From positions 62,001 through 126,000 of the forward strand of contig NZ_JACHFJ010000001.1 of NCBI RefSeq assembly GCF_014201825.1: a stretch of DNA of 64,000 nucleotides, in the 5' to 3' direction. The DNA comes from Acidocella aromatica. Its GTDB lineage: Bacteria > Pseudomonadota > Alphaproteobacteria > Acetobacterales > Acetobacteraceae. Below, piece by piece: positions 1 to 8,353 of this stretch (within the stretch, counting starts at the first letter, position 1; each line of letters starts with the position of its first letter). The position numbers and the translations under genes were made by a program. The notes below the pieces were generated by a model that searched no databases, was not told the origin of the DNA, and worked only from the letters and a program-made list of their open reading frames with translations.

Positions 1-1337
1 GCTCGGGGCGCAATGCGGGGCTATTCACCGCCGCTTTCGGCTTCCTTCTGTGGAATTTTTTCTTCCTGCCGCCGCTCTACACCTTCTCCGTATCCGACCC
101 GCAGGACGTGGTAGCCCTGCTGGTGTTCCTGCTGATCGGGCTGCTCACCGGCCAGCTTGCCGGGCGGGTGCATCTGGAGGCTTCCGCCGCCGCCGCTCGG
201 GTCGAGGCGCTGCGGCGCATCTCGGCGTTCAGCCAGCGCTTCTCCCGCGCCGCCACGCTGTCCGACGTTCTACGCGGCGCCGCTGAGGAGGCAGCGGCGA
301 TCACTGGCGCGGGCATCGTGCTGATGCTGGGCGCGAACGGGCTGGAACCCGAGGCCCGCATACCCGCAGAAACGGCGCTGGACGAGGCGGCTAGCGCTGC
401 CGCCGAATGGTGCGCGAACCATGATGTGGAAACAGGCATTGGTACCTCCACCCTGCCCTCCGTGGCGTGGCGGTTTGTCCCCCTGCATGCCAACGGCAAA
501 GTGAGCGGCGTACTGGGCGCACGGCCCCCGGCAGTGCCACCGCCGCTGGCGCAAACCCTGTCCACACTAGCGGGGCAGGCCTCCATGGCGATCGAGCGCG
601 CTCGGATGGCCATGCAGACTGCCCGTGCCCAGGCGCATGAAGACAGCCAGAAATTGCGCACCGCCCTGCTTTCCTCACTGAGCCACGACTTGCGCACGCC
701 GCTCACCGCCATACGCGGCGCCGCCGAGACACTGGAACAGGCCGGCGCGGCGCTGGACCCGGCCACCCGCGCCGACCTTCTCGCCAGCATCAGCCAGAAC
801 ACAGCGCTGATGACGAAGTTCCTCGCCAACATCATGGACATGGCGCGGGTGGAAGCTGGAAACGTCACTGTAAAGCGCGAACGGCTGCGCCTTTCGGAAC
901 TGATCGAGGCCGCGATCTCCCGTGTGCAGGGTGCGGAGTACACTGGCGTGAACATCGCCCCCGATGCCAGCCACGCCCTGGCCGACCCGATGCTGCTGGA
1001 ACAGGTGCTGGTGAACATTCTGGAAAACGCCGTGAAATACGCCCCCCCAGGCAGCCGCATCGCGGTTACGGTCACACGCCAAACGGACAAGGTGCGCATC
1101 GCCGTGGCCGATGAAGGTGTCGGCATCCCGCCCGCCGAACTGGACGCGGTGTTCGACAGTTTCTTCCGCGCGACACGGGGCGACCGCGTCGCCCCCGGCA
1201 CCGGGCTTGGGCTGTCCATCGCCAAGGCCTTCACCGAGGCCATGGACGGGCGTATCTCGGCGCAAAGCCCGCGCCTCGACCTGCCAGCCGATGGTCTGCC
1301 GGGCACCATCATCACCCTGGAGTTGCCAGCCGCATGA
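1..1337 (+). CDS. kdpD: Sensor histidine kinase KdpD, C-terminal part (gene starts before the window)
   Basis: This is the membrane sensor kinase that controls the Kdp potassium pump. The open frame (first full codon at base 3) enters inside the DUF4118 four-helix membrane region, recognised by FLPPLYTFSVSDPQDVVALL. It continues through a GAF-like segment to a HisKA domain with phospho-acceptor His in LSHDLRTPL (codon at 684-686). The ATPase domain follows, with NILENAVKYAP (N box), DEGVGIP (G1) and GTGLGLSIAKA (G2). The N-terminal KdpD and Usp domains lie outside the window. Its stop overlaps the kdpE start by 4 bases (ATGA), so the two are translationally coupled. The kdpFABC structural genes would be expected upstream; that is inference. 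Confidence 0.96.
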   Translation, partial: SGRNAGLFTAAFGFLLWNFFFLPPLYTFSVSDPQDVVALLVFLLIGLLTGQLAGRVHLEASAAAARVEALRRISAFSQRFSRAATLSDVLRGAAEEAAAITGAGIVLMLGANGLEPEARIPAETALDEAASAAAEWCANHDVETGIGTSTLPSVAWRFVPLHANGKVSGVLGARPPAVPPPLAQTLSTLAGQASMAIERARMAMQTARAQAHEDSQKLRTALLSSLSHDLRTPLTAIRGAAETLEQAGAALDPATRADLLASISQNTALMTKFLANIMDMARVEAGNVTVKRERLRLSELIEAAISRVQGAEYTGVNIAPDASHALADPMLLEQVLVNILENAVKYAPPGSRIAVTVTRQTDKVRIAVADEGVGIPPAELDAVFDSFFRATRGDRVAPGTGLGLSIAKAFTEAMDGRISAQSPRLDLPADGLPGTIITLELPAA

Positions 1338-2011
1338 GTATCGTCTCGGGCCGTATCCTGGTGGTGGATGACGAGCCGCAGATCCACCGCTTCCTTACCC
1401 CCGCCCTCACCGCCGCGGGCTTTGAGCCGTTGCGCGCCGAGCGCGGCGACGCGGCTTTGCGCATGGTGGCGGCGAATACACCGGACCTCGTGCTGCTGGA
1501 CCTAGGCCTGCCGGACATGGACGGCCAGGACGTGCTGCGCCGCCTACGCGCATTCTCCGCCGTGCCGGTCATCATCCTCTCGGCGCGCGACCGCGAGGCC
1601 GAGAAGATCGCGGCCCTGGACGCCGGCGCCGACGACTACGTGGAAAAACCCTTTGGCCTCGGCGAGTTGCTGGCGCGCATCCGCACCGCTTTGCGCCATA
1701 AGGGGCAGCAGGAACCAGCCGGACCGGAATTGGCCCTGGACGGTCTCGTCATCACCCAGCAAGGCGCCGCCCTGAACGGCGAGAAGCTGGTGCTGACCAA
1801 GCGCGAGCACGCGCTGCTGTTGCTACTGGCGCGCAACCATGGCCGGGTGCTGACGCACCGGCAGATCCTCACCGCCATCTGGGGCCCGGCGCATGCCGAG
1901 GACCTAGCTTACCTGCGCGTTTATATTGGCCAGTTGCGCAAGAAGCTCGGCCCGGACTTCTCAGCCAAGCTGAAGACCGAACCCGGCGTGGGCTACCGGC
2001 TGGAGGAGTAA
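1334..2011 (+). CDS. kdpE: Response regulator KdpE (OmpR/PhoB type)
   Basis: This is a 225-residue DNA-binding response regulator, partner of KdpD, that activates kdpFABC when potassium is limiting. The receiver domain fills residues 1 to about 120, with acidic VVDDEP near the start, phospho-acceptor Asp56 in LVLLDLGLPDMDG, and the conserved Lys in VEKPF. A winged-helix Trans_Reg_C domain follows and ends in the usual RKKLG...PGVGYRL pattern. The length is normal for the family. It is the last gene of the operon, and a tRNA gene on the other strand lies 5 bases after its stop. Confidence 0.97.
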   Translation: MSIVSGRILVVDDEPQIHRFLTPALTAAGFEPLRAERGDAALRMVAANTPDLVLLDLGLPDMDGQDVLRRLRAFSAVPVIILSARDREAEKIAALDAGADDYVEKPFGLGELLARIRTALRHKGQQEPAGPELALDGLVITQQGAALNGEKLVLTKREHALLLLLARNHGRVLTHRQILTAIWGPAHAEDLAYLRVYIGQLRKKLGPDFSAKLKTEPGVGYRLEE

Positions 2012-2016
2012 GGAAT

Positions 2017-2106
2017 TGGCGGAAGCGGTGAGATTCGAACTCACGGTAGGCGCAAACCTACGGCGGTTTTCAAGACCGCTGCCTTAAACCACTCGGCCAC
2101 GCTTCC
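2017..2106 (-). tRNA. tRNA-Ser (anticodon TGA)
   Basis: Read on the minus strand, a 7-bp acceptor stem (5' arm at 2106-2100, 3' arm at 2027-2021) is followed by a discriminator G and an encoded CCA (2019-2017). The anticodon loop reads CTTGAAA between GCGGT and ACCGC, giving anticodon TGA, which decodes UCA. A long variable arm and the TTCGAATC T-loop fit a class II serine tRNA. It lies between kdpE and the DUF815 gene. Confidence 0.97.
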
Positions 2107-2137
2107 GGCGCGGGGTGCATCCTTTCCCGCACCTGCT

Positions 2138-2995
2138 TCACGCGGTCAAGCGTACCCCGAGCCGTCCAGCGATATCCTGGATGAATTGCCACGCCACACG
2201 GCCCGAGCGCCCGCCGCGCGTCACCGACCATTCGACGGCGGCGGCGTGTAGCTCCTCGGTGCTGATCGGCAGCTTGTAGGCCTCGGCGTAGCCCTCGATC
2301 ATGGCGAAGAACACGTCCTGCCCGCTATTGTGGAAGCCCAGCCAAAGGCCAAAGCGGTCGGAGAGGGAGACTTTTTCCTCGATCGCCTCGCCCGGATGGA
2401 TGGCGGTGGAGCGCTCGTTCTCGATCATGTCGCGCGGCATCAGGTGCCGCCGATTCGAGGTGGCATAGAACAGCACGTTCTCGGGCCGGCCCTCGATGCC
2501 GCCATCCAGCACCGATTTCAGCGCCTTGTAATCGGCGTCCTCACGCTCAAAGGAAAGGTCGTCGCACAGAATGACACAGCGGCGCGGCCCGCCGCGCAGC
2601 AGGTTCAGCAGCTCCGGCAGGGTGCGGATATCCTCGCGGTGGATCTCGATCAGCGCCAGCGCGCCGGGCGATTCGCGATTCACCTCGGCATGCGCCGCCT
2701 TCACCAGTGAGGATTTGCCCATACCCCGCGCGCCCCACAACATGGCGTTGTTGGCGGGCAACCCGGCGGCGAAGCGGCGAGTATTTTCGAGCAGGATATC
2801 CTTCTGCTGATCAATGCCCTGCAACAGCCCGATGGCCACTCCCGCCACGCGCGTCACCGGGGTGAGCGCGCCGCGCTCGGGGTGCCAGACAAAGGCGTCC
2901 GCGCCGCTCAGATCCGGCATGGCGGGCGGCGGCGGGGCCAGACGCTCCAGCGCCTCGGCAATCCGGCGCAGCAAAGCATCATCCATTCGACTCAC
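2138..2995 (-). CDS. DUF815-family AAA+ type ATP-binding protein
   Basis: This 285-residue P-loop ATPase belongs to the DUF815 family, widespread in alphaproteobacteria and of unknown role. It shows Walker A GARGMGKSS (residues 88-96), a Walker B-like stretch VILCDDLSF (about 140-148), a sensor-1-like VLFYATSNRRHLMP and a C-terminal helical lid. The N-terminal HPE/GALTPV region and IGLLQGIDQQK segment are typical of the family. It is divergent from yajC with a 66-bp gap. No partner is adjacent that would suggest a function. The start ATG at 2995 gives the usual family length. Confidence 0.9.
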   Translation of the reverse strand: MSRMDDALLRRIAEALERLAPPPPAMPDLSGADAFVWHPERGALTPVTRVAGVAIGLLQGIDQQKDILLENTRRFAAGLPANNAMLWGARGMGKSSLVKAAHAEVNRESPGALALIEIHREDIRTLPELLNLLRGGPRRCVILCDDLSFEREDADYKALKSVLDGGIEGRPENVLFYATSNRRHLMPRDMIENERSTAIHPGEAIEEKVSLSDRFGLWLGFHNSGQDVFFAMIEGYAEAYKLPISTEELHAAAVEWSVTRGGRSGRVAWQFIQDIAGRLGVRLTA

Positions 2996-3061
2996 TCCCT
3001 GTTGACTGCATCGCCGCGCAACCTATGGTCCGCCGCAATCCACGGCAACCACGGAGCCATC

Positions 3062-3388
3062 ATGTTCATTACCCCCGCTTTCGCACAAACCGCCGTTCCG
3101 GCTGGCGCGTCCTCCTTTGCCACCATCGTGCAGTGGGCGCCCATCGTCCTCATGGCGGCGGTGTTCTATTTCCTGCTCATCCTGCCGCAGCAGAAGCAGC
3201 AGAAGAAGCTGAAGGCCCAGCTCTCGGCGCTCAAGCGCGGGGACAAGGTGGTGACGGCGGGCGGGATTATCGGCACGGTGAAAAAGACCACCGACGATGC
3301 CACCGAGATCGATGTTGAAATCGCCCCGAACGTGACGGTGAGCGTGCTGCGCTCCACCATCAGCAGCGTCGTGACGGCTAAGGCCTAA
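3062..3388 (+). CDS. yajC: Preprotein translocase subunit YajC
   Basis: This 108-residue inner-membrane accessory subunit of the Sec translocon has one hydrophobic segment, in the region IVLMAAVFYFLLILPQQK. The cytosolic domain that follows carries the family pattern KRGDKVVTAGGIIGTV. The N-terminus MFITPAFAQ resembles the short leader seen in many YajC proteins. The ATG at 3062 is chosen because upstream codons in the same frame do not match the family. The usual secD and secF do not follow; instead two hairpins and a convergent isoprenoid gene close the unit. Confidence 0.95.
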   Translation: MFITPAFAQTAVPAGASSFATIVQWAPIVLMAAVFYFLLILPQQKQQKKLKAQLSALKRGDKVVTAGGIIGTVKKTTDDATEIDVEIAPNVTVSVLRSTISSVVTAKA

Positions 3389-3402
3389 ACAAGGACCCGC
3401 AG

Positions 3403-3428
3403 CGCGCCCTTTCTTATGAAAGGGCGCG
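3403..3428. terminator. Perfect 11-bp hairpin after yajC
   Basis: The arms CGCGCCCTTTC (3403-3413) and GAAAGGGCGCG (3418-3428) are exactly complementary around a TTAT loop. The hairpin lies between converging yajC and the polyprenyl synthase gene. It has no long T run of its own and probably acts with the next hairpin. Confidence 0.7.
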
Positions 3429-3431
3429 AAA

Positions 3432-3466
3432 GGTGCCGCTTTTTGTAAAAAAAGCGGCACCAAAAA
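3432..3466. terminator. A/T-flanked GGTGCCGC hairpin terminator, repeated elsewhere in the window
   Basis: The arms GGTGCCGCTTTTT (3432-3444) and AAAAAGCGGCACC (3449-3461) form a 13-bp stem with a GTAA loop, followed by AAAAA. Read on the minus strand it is preceded by a T run, so it can terminate in both directions. A close copy lies at 59848-59880, also between converging genes. Confidence 0.8.
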
Positions 3467-3477
3467 CTCTTGTAACT

Positions 3478-4479
3478 TTAGAAGCGGCGCGCGGTGGTGT
3501 AGCGCGCCACGTCGATCAGCGCCGTGCGCATCTCGCTCTCGGGGAAGCCCTGGAGCGCCGCGCAGGCGGAATCGATGAACTGCTCCGCCCGGGCGATGGT
3601 CCGCGCCGTGGCGTCGTGTTTCTTAATCAGCTCCAGCGCCGCCGGCAGGTCGGCCTCGGTCTGCTCGCCCTGCTCGATGGTACGGGTCCAGAATTCCTGT
3701 TCCTCGCCCTGCGCGGCGGCGATGGCCACCAGCACCGGATAGGTCAGCTTGCCCTCGCGGAAATCGTCCCCCACGGTCTTGCCCAGCTCGGCCTGCACGG
3801 CGGAGTAGTCCAGTGCGTCGTCCACCAGCTGGAAGGCCATGCCGAGATCCATGCCGAACTGGTACAAAGCCGCGCAATCCTCGGCCGAACGGCCCGCGAT
3901 CACCCCGCCAACCTCGCAGGCGGCGGCGAAGAGGGCGGCGGTCTTACCGCGGATCACCTCGAAATACTTGTCCTCGGTCGTGGAGAGGTCGTTCTGCGTG
4001 GTCAGCTGCAGCACCTCGCCCTCGGCGATGGTGGCGGAAGCCGCGCAGAGAATGCGCAACACGTCCAGCGAACCATCCTCGACCATCAACTGGAAGGCGC
4101 GGGCGAACAGGAAATCGCCCACCAGCACGGAAGCCTTGTTGCCGAACACCGCATTGGCGCTGGCATAGCCCCGGCGGAGCGTGGATTCGTCCACCACGTC
4201 GTCATGCAGCAACGTGGCGGTATGGATGAACTCGACGCAGGCCGCGAGCTGGATATGGCGCTCGCCCTGGTAACCGCAGAGCTTGGCCGTGGCGAGGGTG
4301 AGCAGCGGGCGCAGGCGCTTACCGCCCGCCGCCACCAGATGCGCGGCCAGTTGCGGGATGAGCGACACCGGGCTGTCCATCCGAGCCAGGATCGCCTGGT
4401 TGGTGGCTTGCATATCTGGCGCCAGCAGCGCCGTCAGCCTTCCCAGAGCATCGTTTGTCACCGGCGTCGAACCATCCAA
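3478..4479 (-). CDS. All-trans polyprenyl diphosphate synthase (quinone side chain)
   Basis: This 333-residue trans-prenyltransferase is of the IspB/DdsA type. It lengthens farnesyl diphosphate with isopentenyl diphosphate to make the C40-C50 side chain of ubiquinone. Both Asp-rich motifs are intact: LLHDDVVDES (Asp93, Asp94, Asp97) and FQLVDDALDY (Asp220, Asp221, Asp224). The GGKRLRP motif near residue 52 binds diphosphate. Product length (octa-, nona- or decaprenyl) cannot be read with certainty, so no symbol is given. It is divergent from the methyltransferase gene across an 80-bp gap that should hold both promoters. Confidence 0.93.
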   Translation of the reverse strand: MDGSTPVTNDALGRLTALLAPDMQATNQAILARMDSPVSLIPQLAAHLVAAGGKRLRPLLTLATAKLCGYQGERHIQLAACVEFIHTATLLHDDVVDESTLRRGYASANAVFGNKASVLVGDFLFARAFQLMVEDGSLDVLRILCAASATIAEGEVLQLTTQNDLSTTEDKYFEVIRGKTAALFAAACEVGGVIAGRSAEDCAALYQFGMDLGMAFQLVDDALDYSAVQAELGKTVGDDFREGKLTYPVLVAIAAAQGEEQEFWTRTIEQGEQTEADLPAALELIKKHDATARTIARAEQFIDSACAALQGFPESEMRTALIDVARYTTARRF

Positions 4480-4559
4480 TTTTTAGCGCCCTAACCTGTC
4501 TCGCGAATTTGCGATACCACCATATCCAGCCGGTTTTAAGGGAGGTCAAGGTTAAGGGC

Positions 4560-5282
4560 ATGGACGAAATCAGCACGGGTGGGTTGCTTGATGGGCGCCT
4601 CGTCTATCGCCAGCTGCGTGACGGGCACCGCAGCGGCTTCGAGCCCGTGCTGCTGGCCGCCGCCGTGCCGGCGCGGGAGGGAGAGCTGGTGCTGGAGGCC
4701 GGGACCGGAGCCGGTGCAGCCCTGCTATGCCTGGGGGCGCGGGTCGCGGGCATACGGGGCGTCGGCGTGGAGCGCGAGGCCAGGATGGCTGAACTGGCCT
4801 CGGAAAATTTTTCCGCCAATCAATTGCCAGATATCTCCGCGCTCCGGGGGAATGCCACCGCCCTGCCCTTCGCGCCCGACACGTTCCATCATGTCCTGGC
4901 CAACCCCCCCTGGTTCGCGCCCCGCGGCACCCCTTCACCCGACGCTCGGCGCGACCTTGCCCACCGCGCGGCCGATGGGCTGCTATCGGGCTGGGTCAGC
5001 GAACTCACCCGGGTGCTGCGCGGGCGGGGCAGCATCAGCCTGATCCTGCCCGCCGCCAGCTTCGCCGAAGCCGCCGCCGCCCTGAAGGCGCGCCATTGCG
5101 GGGCCATCACCCTCATCCCGCTCTGGCCTCGCACCGGGCAGGCCGCCAAGATGGTCATCATCACCGCCCGCAAGCACAGCAAAAGCCCGGACGTGGTGCA
5201 TCCTGGCCTGGTGCTGCACGATGAGAGCAGCATTACCCCCGAGGCCGAGGCAATCCTGCGCGGCGGCGCGGCGCTGGGTTAG
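4560..5282 (+). CDS. Class I SAM methyltransferase, TrmN6 (tRNA1(Val) A37 N6-methyltransferase) type
   Basis: This 240-residue Rossmann methyltransferase has a SAM-binding motif I EAGTGAGA (residues 46-53) and a catalytic NPPW motif (115-118), the pattern of N6-adenine enzymes. The early segment YRQLRDGHRSGFEPVLLAA resembles the family signature Q-x-x-x-GYR-x-x-x-D-x-x-LLAA, with Glu in place of Asp. This suggests m6A modification of a tRNA, although substrate specificity cannot be proved from sequence. The ATG at 4560 follows GGGAGGTC and AAGG stretches. The stop overlaps the convergent radical SAM stop by 3 bases. Confidence 0.82.
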   Translation: MDEISTGGLLDGRLVYRQLRDGHRSGFEPVLLAAAVPAREGELVLEAGTGAGAALLCLGARVAGIRGVGVEREARMAELASENFSANQLPDISALRGNATALPFAPDTFHHVLANPPWFAPRGTPSPDARRDLAHRAADGLLSGWVSELTRVLRGRGSISLILPAASFAEAAAALKARHCGAITLIPLWPRTGQAAKMVIITARKHSKSPDVVHPGLVLHDESSITPEAEAILRGGAALG

Positions 5283-6955
5283 CTCAGCGCCAACAGAGCC
5301 GCGACCGGGTCTTCCAGCTCGTTGATATTGACGACAAAATAATTCTCATGCCGGGGAGGCTCACCGGGGTTGCGGACACGCTCGGAATAAACATTCAGCG
5401 TCCCATCCCAGGCGACACGCAGATTAAAGGGGCGCGGCACCGGTCCTTCGGCGATCTCCCATTCCTGCTGGCTTTCACCCGCCGGCACCTCGGTCGAGGC
5501 GGGCAGCAGGTCAGCATCGTCCGGCGCCTCAGCGGCTTGCCGGGGGGCCAGTGCAAGCGCCGCCGCCCGGTCCTCGGGGTCATACCCCTTGCCGCCGGGC
5601 GGGAGCAGGAGGATCACCTCATCTGGGTGATAGCCGCGCAGGGCCTCGGCCAGTTCCGCCCATTCGGCGGAGGAAAGGAATTCCTCGTCCCGGAAGGCGG
5701 AAGCGATTTGCGGCCCGTCGAAGGTATTGCGGATCTCCACCTGCCAAGCCCGCTTCTGCTCGCGCAGAATACGGATCAGCTCCGGGATTTCCCTGAAATT
5801 GGAGCGATAGGCCATCACGTTGTAGCGGATACCCGGCGCCTGCGGCGTGGTGGAGAACACATCCAGCAATTGCGCCCAGTTCTCCATGAAGATGGGGAAC
5901 CGCGCGCCCTTGCGCATCTTCTCGTAAACCGGCGGGTCCAGGCTCTCCAGCGACACGTTGATATGGCTCATACCGGATTGAGCCAGCGCCTCGAAATAAG
6001 CGCGCGGCTGGCGCTTGGCGAGATTGGTGGTGAAGAACAGCTTGTGCCGGTATTCGCGCGGCACCATGGCGATGAACTCGGTCAGGCGCGGATGCAGCGT
6101 CGCCTCATGCAGGCAGGAGAGCCAGAAATTCCCATCGGTGACGAAGGGGATCAGCCGCAAGACGGAGCGGAACGTCTCCTCGCTCATCGCATAAGTCTTC
6201 TTGGTGTCCGTGTAATCGTACACGCAGAAGGGGCAGCGCAGGTTGCAGTTGTTGACGATATCCATGGCGACATGATGGATCGGCTCGAACCGGGCGCTGA
6301 GCTGCGGGGAGAACTCCAGCACATGCGCGGCACCACGGACGCGCACGAACACCCGGTCGCGCTCGGCCTCTGAAAGTTGGGTGCCGAACAGCACGAAGAA
6401 GCCGTACTCCCCGTCGCCCACGCCGATCTGGCGGAGGACATCATTGGGCTGGTTGGCGCTCACATGCGCCAGCACGGCCTCCCCCCCGGCCTCGTCCGGC
6501 AGCACCACCTCGATGGACACACGCCGGGCGGCATCCGAAAGATCGCGGACCCAGCCGGTGACATGACGCACGCTCCGCTCATCGACATAGCCCTGAAACG
6601 GCCCGCCTACCCCGGGCGGATCGGTCCGCAGCGCCGGCGCCAGCTCCAACCGGTGTTGCGAACCAGCTGGGCGCACGAACACGCCGTCACGTTCATCCAT
6701 GCTCAACGGCGCCGGGAAAAAGGCGGTGAAGGCATAGCCCCCGTCGCCCACCCCCACCTGCACCAGCACGTCGCTATAGGCGTCGGCGGTGCCGGATGCC
6801 AGCACGCGCTCACCCGCCTCGCCGGGCAAGACAACCTCATAGACGAGGCGGCTGGATGCGTCATTCAGGTCGCGCAGCCACCCCTTCACATGATGAGTGC
6901 TGCGTTCATCCAGATAGCCTTGGTAATGGGGGGCGTGGGTCGTCATCGCATCCAT
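5279..6955 (-). CDS. Radical SAM protein with two N-terminal repeat domains and a cysteine-free SPASM-like tail
   Basis: About 558 residues. Residues about 11-110 and 120-219 are two copies of one domain; each opens QGY(L/V)DERS and contains V(K/T)GW(L/V)RDL, then VVLP(G/D)EAG and Q(V/I)GVGDG. A radical SAM domain follows with C237-x3-C241-x2-C244 in CNLRCPFCVYDYT for the 4Fe-4S cluster. The C-terminal segment PFNLRVAWDGTLNVYSE matches the core of SPASM domains, but no cysteines surround it, so an auxiliary cluster is unlikely. Start is taken at ATG 6955; an in-frame ATG at 6946 and a TTG at 6991 are alternatives. The substrate is unknown. The neighbour is a divergent acyltransferase, so a role in modifying a surface polymer is only a guess. 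Confidence 0.8.
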   Translation of the reverse strand: MDAMTTHAPHYQGYLDERSTHHVKGWLRDLNDASSRLVYEVVLPGEAGERVLASGTADAYSDVLVQVGVGDGGYAFTAFFPAPLSMDERDGVFVRPAGSQHRLELAPALRTDPPGVGGPFQGYVDERSVRHVTGWVRDLSDAARRVSIEVVLPDEAGGEAVLAHVSANQPNDVLRQIGVGDGEYGFFVLFGTQLSEAERDRVFVRVRGAAHVLEFSPQLSARFEPIHHVAMDIVNNCNLRCPFCVYDYTDTKKTYAMSEETFRSVLRLIPFVTDGNFWLSCLHEATLHPRLTEFIAMVPREYRHKLFFTTNLAKRQPRAYFEALAQSGMSHINVSLESLDPPVYEKMRKGARFPIFMENWAQLLDVFSTTPQAPGIRYNVMAYRSNFREIPELIRILREQKRAWQVEIRNTFDGPQIASAFRDEEFLSSAEWAELAEALRGYHPDEVILLLPPGGKGYDPEDRAAALALAPRQAAEAPDDADLLPASTEVPAGESQQEWEIAEGPVPRPFNLRVAWDGTLNVYSERVRNPGEPPRHENYFVVNINELEDPVAALLALS

Positions 6956-7049
6956 GACACCGACACTAAACAATGCCCCGCAGCCGTACAATCAGTCTCG
7001 CCCACACCAGCTTGACCCCACTAGGCATTAGTCTGATACCGCTGCGCAG

Positions 7050-8142
7050 ATGCAAGCAAAGCAAGATGCTCCCCGGGTAAAGCTGGAGTCGCTGGAAGTC
7101 GGCCGGTTCCTCGCCGCCAGCGTGGTCATGTTCTCGCATCTGCCCTGGTTTGCCCATGCCTTCGCCACATCCTCGCAGAAGGCTGTATTCGGCGGCTGGG
7201 TGCCACCCGGCCCCTTCGCCGTGCAGTATTTCTTCGCGCTCAGTGGCTTCGTCATGTTCACGGCGCATCATCAGGATTTCGCCAAGCCGAAAGCTCCTCT
7301 GCGCTTCTGGTGGCGGCGGGCGTGCCGCATCTACCCCATGTACTGGCTTTCCCTGCTCGCCGCGCTGCTGTGCCTGCAAACACCGCCGGCAGCACATATG
7401 CTGGCAGAACTCGTCACCCTGGCCCCCTTACATATGGTGGACGTAGTGTCCCCGGCCTGGTCGCTGCATGTGGAAATGGCGTTCTACGCCATCTTCGGCC
7501 TCTGTCTGCTGCCCTGGGTCGGCCGGCCGCTGCTCGCGCTATGGGTCGTCACCGTGCTGGCGCTGTGCTGGTGGCCGGAGTTGCAAAACTGGTTGCATGT
7601 GCCACAGTTGCTCCAGAGCCATACGGCACTGTTCATCTTCGGCACCAACTTCACCTTCTTCCACGTGCAGTTCTTCAGCGGCCTGCTGGCTGGCTGGCTG
7701 TACAAAACCCGCCCGCCGGGACCGCGCGCCGCATGGGCATTGCTGATGGCCGGGGGGGGCCACCCTGCTAGCCTGCCTGCCCGGCCTGCATTGGGGGAAT
7801 TACTATTTCACGCCCGCGCTCGCCCCGGGCCTAGCCTTCGGCTTTGGCGCCGTCATCCTGGCCCTGGCCTCGCTGGAACGGTCGGGGGCATTCCGGCTGG
7901 GCGCTGTGGCGCGGCGGCTCGGGATTGTCTCTTACCCACTATATATAGTGCACAGCACCTGCATGGCCGCGTTCCTCGCCCTGGCCGGCCCCAAGCTCGC
8001 CGCCGCCGGATTCCATGCGGACCTTACCTGGCAATACATCATCCTGTTCGGCGCCGCGCTGGCAATCTACGCCATCAGCACCGCCGCCGCGTTTCTTATC
8101 GACCACCCCCTGCAGCGCCTGCTCCACCGCCTGCCCGTCTGA
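7050..8142 (+). pseudogene. Acyltransferase 3 family membrane protein, frameshifted at a G8 tract
   Basis: The reading frame from ATG 7050 encodes a typical acyltransferase-3 N-terminus (ESLEVGRFLAASVVMFSHL, then ALSGFVMF, RRACRIYPMYWLSL, PAWSLHVEM), a multi-pass O-acyltransferase of sugars or lipids. After residue about 235 it loses homology. The family sequence continues in the +1 frame (LLACLPGLHWGNYYF ... LGIVSYPLYIVHS ... FLIDHPLQRLLHR) to the stop at 8140-8142. The break is at eight consecutive G (7752-7759); seven would restore one uninterrupted protein of about 363 residues. It may be a true pseudogene, a slippage-switched gene or a sequencing error. Confidence 0.85.
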
Positions 8143-8292
8143 GACCGATTCGCCGAGTCCAGCGGGCTTGACGCCCTGCCTTGCCCACCCCACCTACGCG
8201 AACATAAAGAGAACAGACATTTCCCCCCTGGGGATGACTCGTGGCAAGATGCGGCCTTCGGAAAAAACTTCACAAGCTTGATGTAGTAGCGA

Positions 8293-8322
8293 TTGCACGA
8301 GCCCCTGACTATATGTTGTTAT
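8293..8322 (+). promoter_or_regulatory. Candidate sigma-70 type promoter of nrdA
   Basis: TTGCAC (8293-8298) and TGTTAT (8317-8322) are separated by 18 bases and lie about 30 bases before the nrdA start. This is a plausible -35/-10 pair by eye. The 211-bp gap before nrdA holds no other gene I can support. Confidence 0.4.
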
Positions 8323-8353
8323 ACGCCCCGATTTGGTAACTGGGAGCCCGCAG

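Noticed and set aside
77-1387. 436-codon minus-strand frame opposite kdpD
   Set aside because: Ser/Arg/Ala-rich shadow sequence; the plus strand carries a complete kinase pattern.
8290-8353. NrdR boxes upstream of nrdA
   Set aside because: CTATATG-like sequence is present, but I could not find the paired 16-bp boxes of the NrdR consensus.
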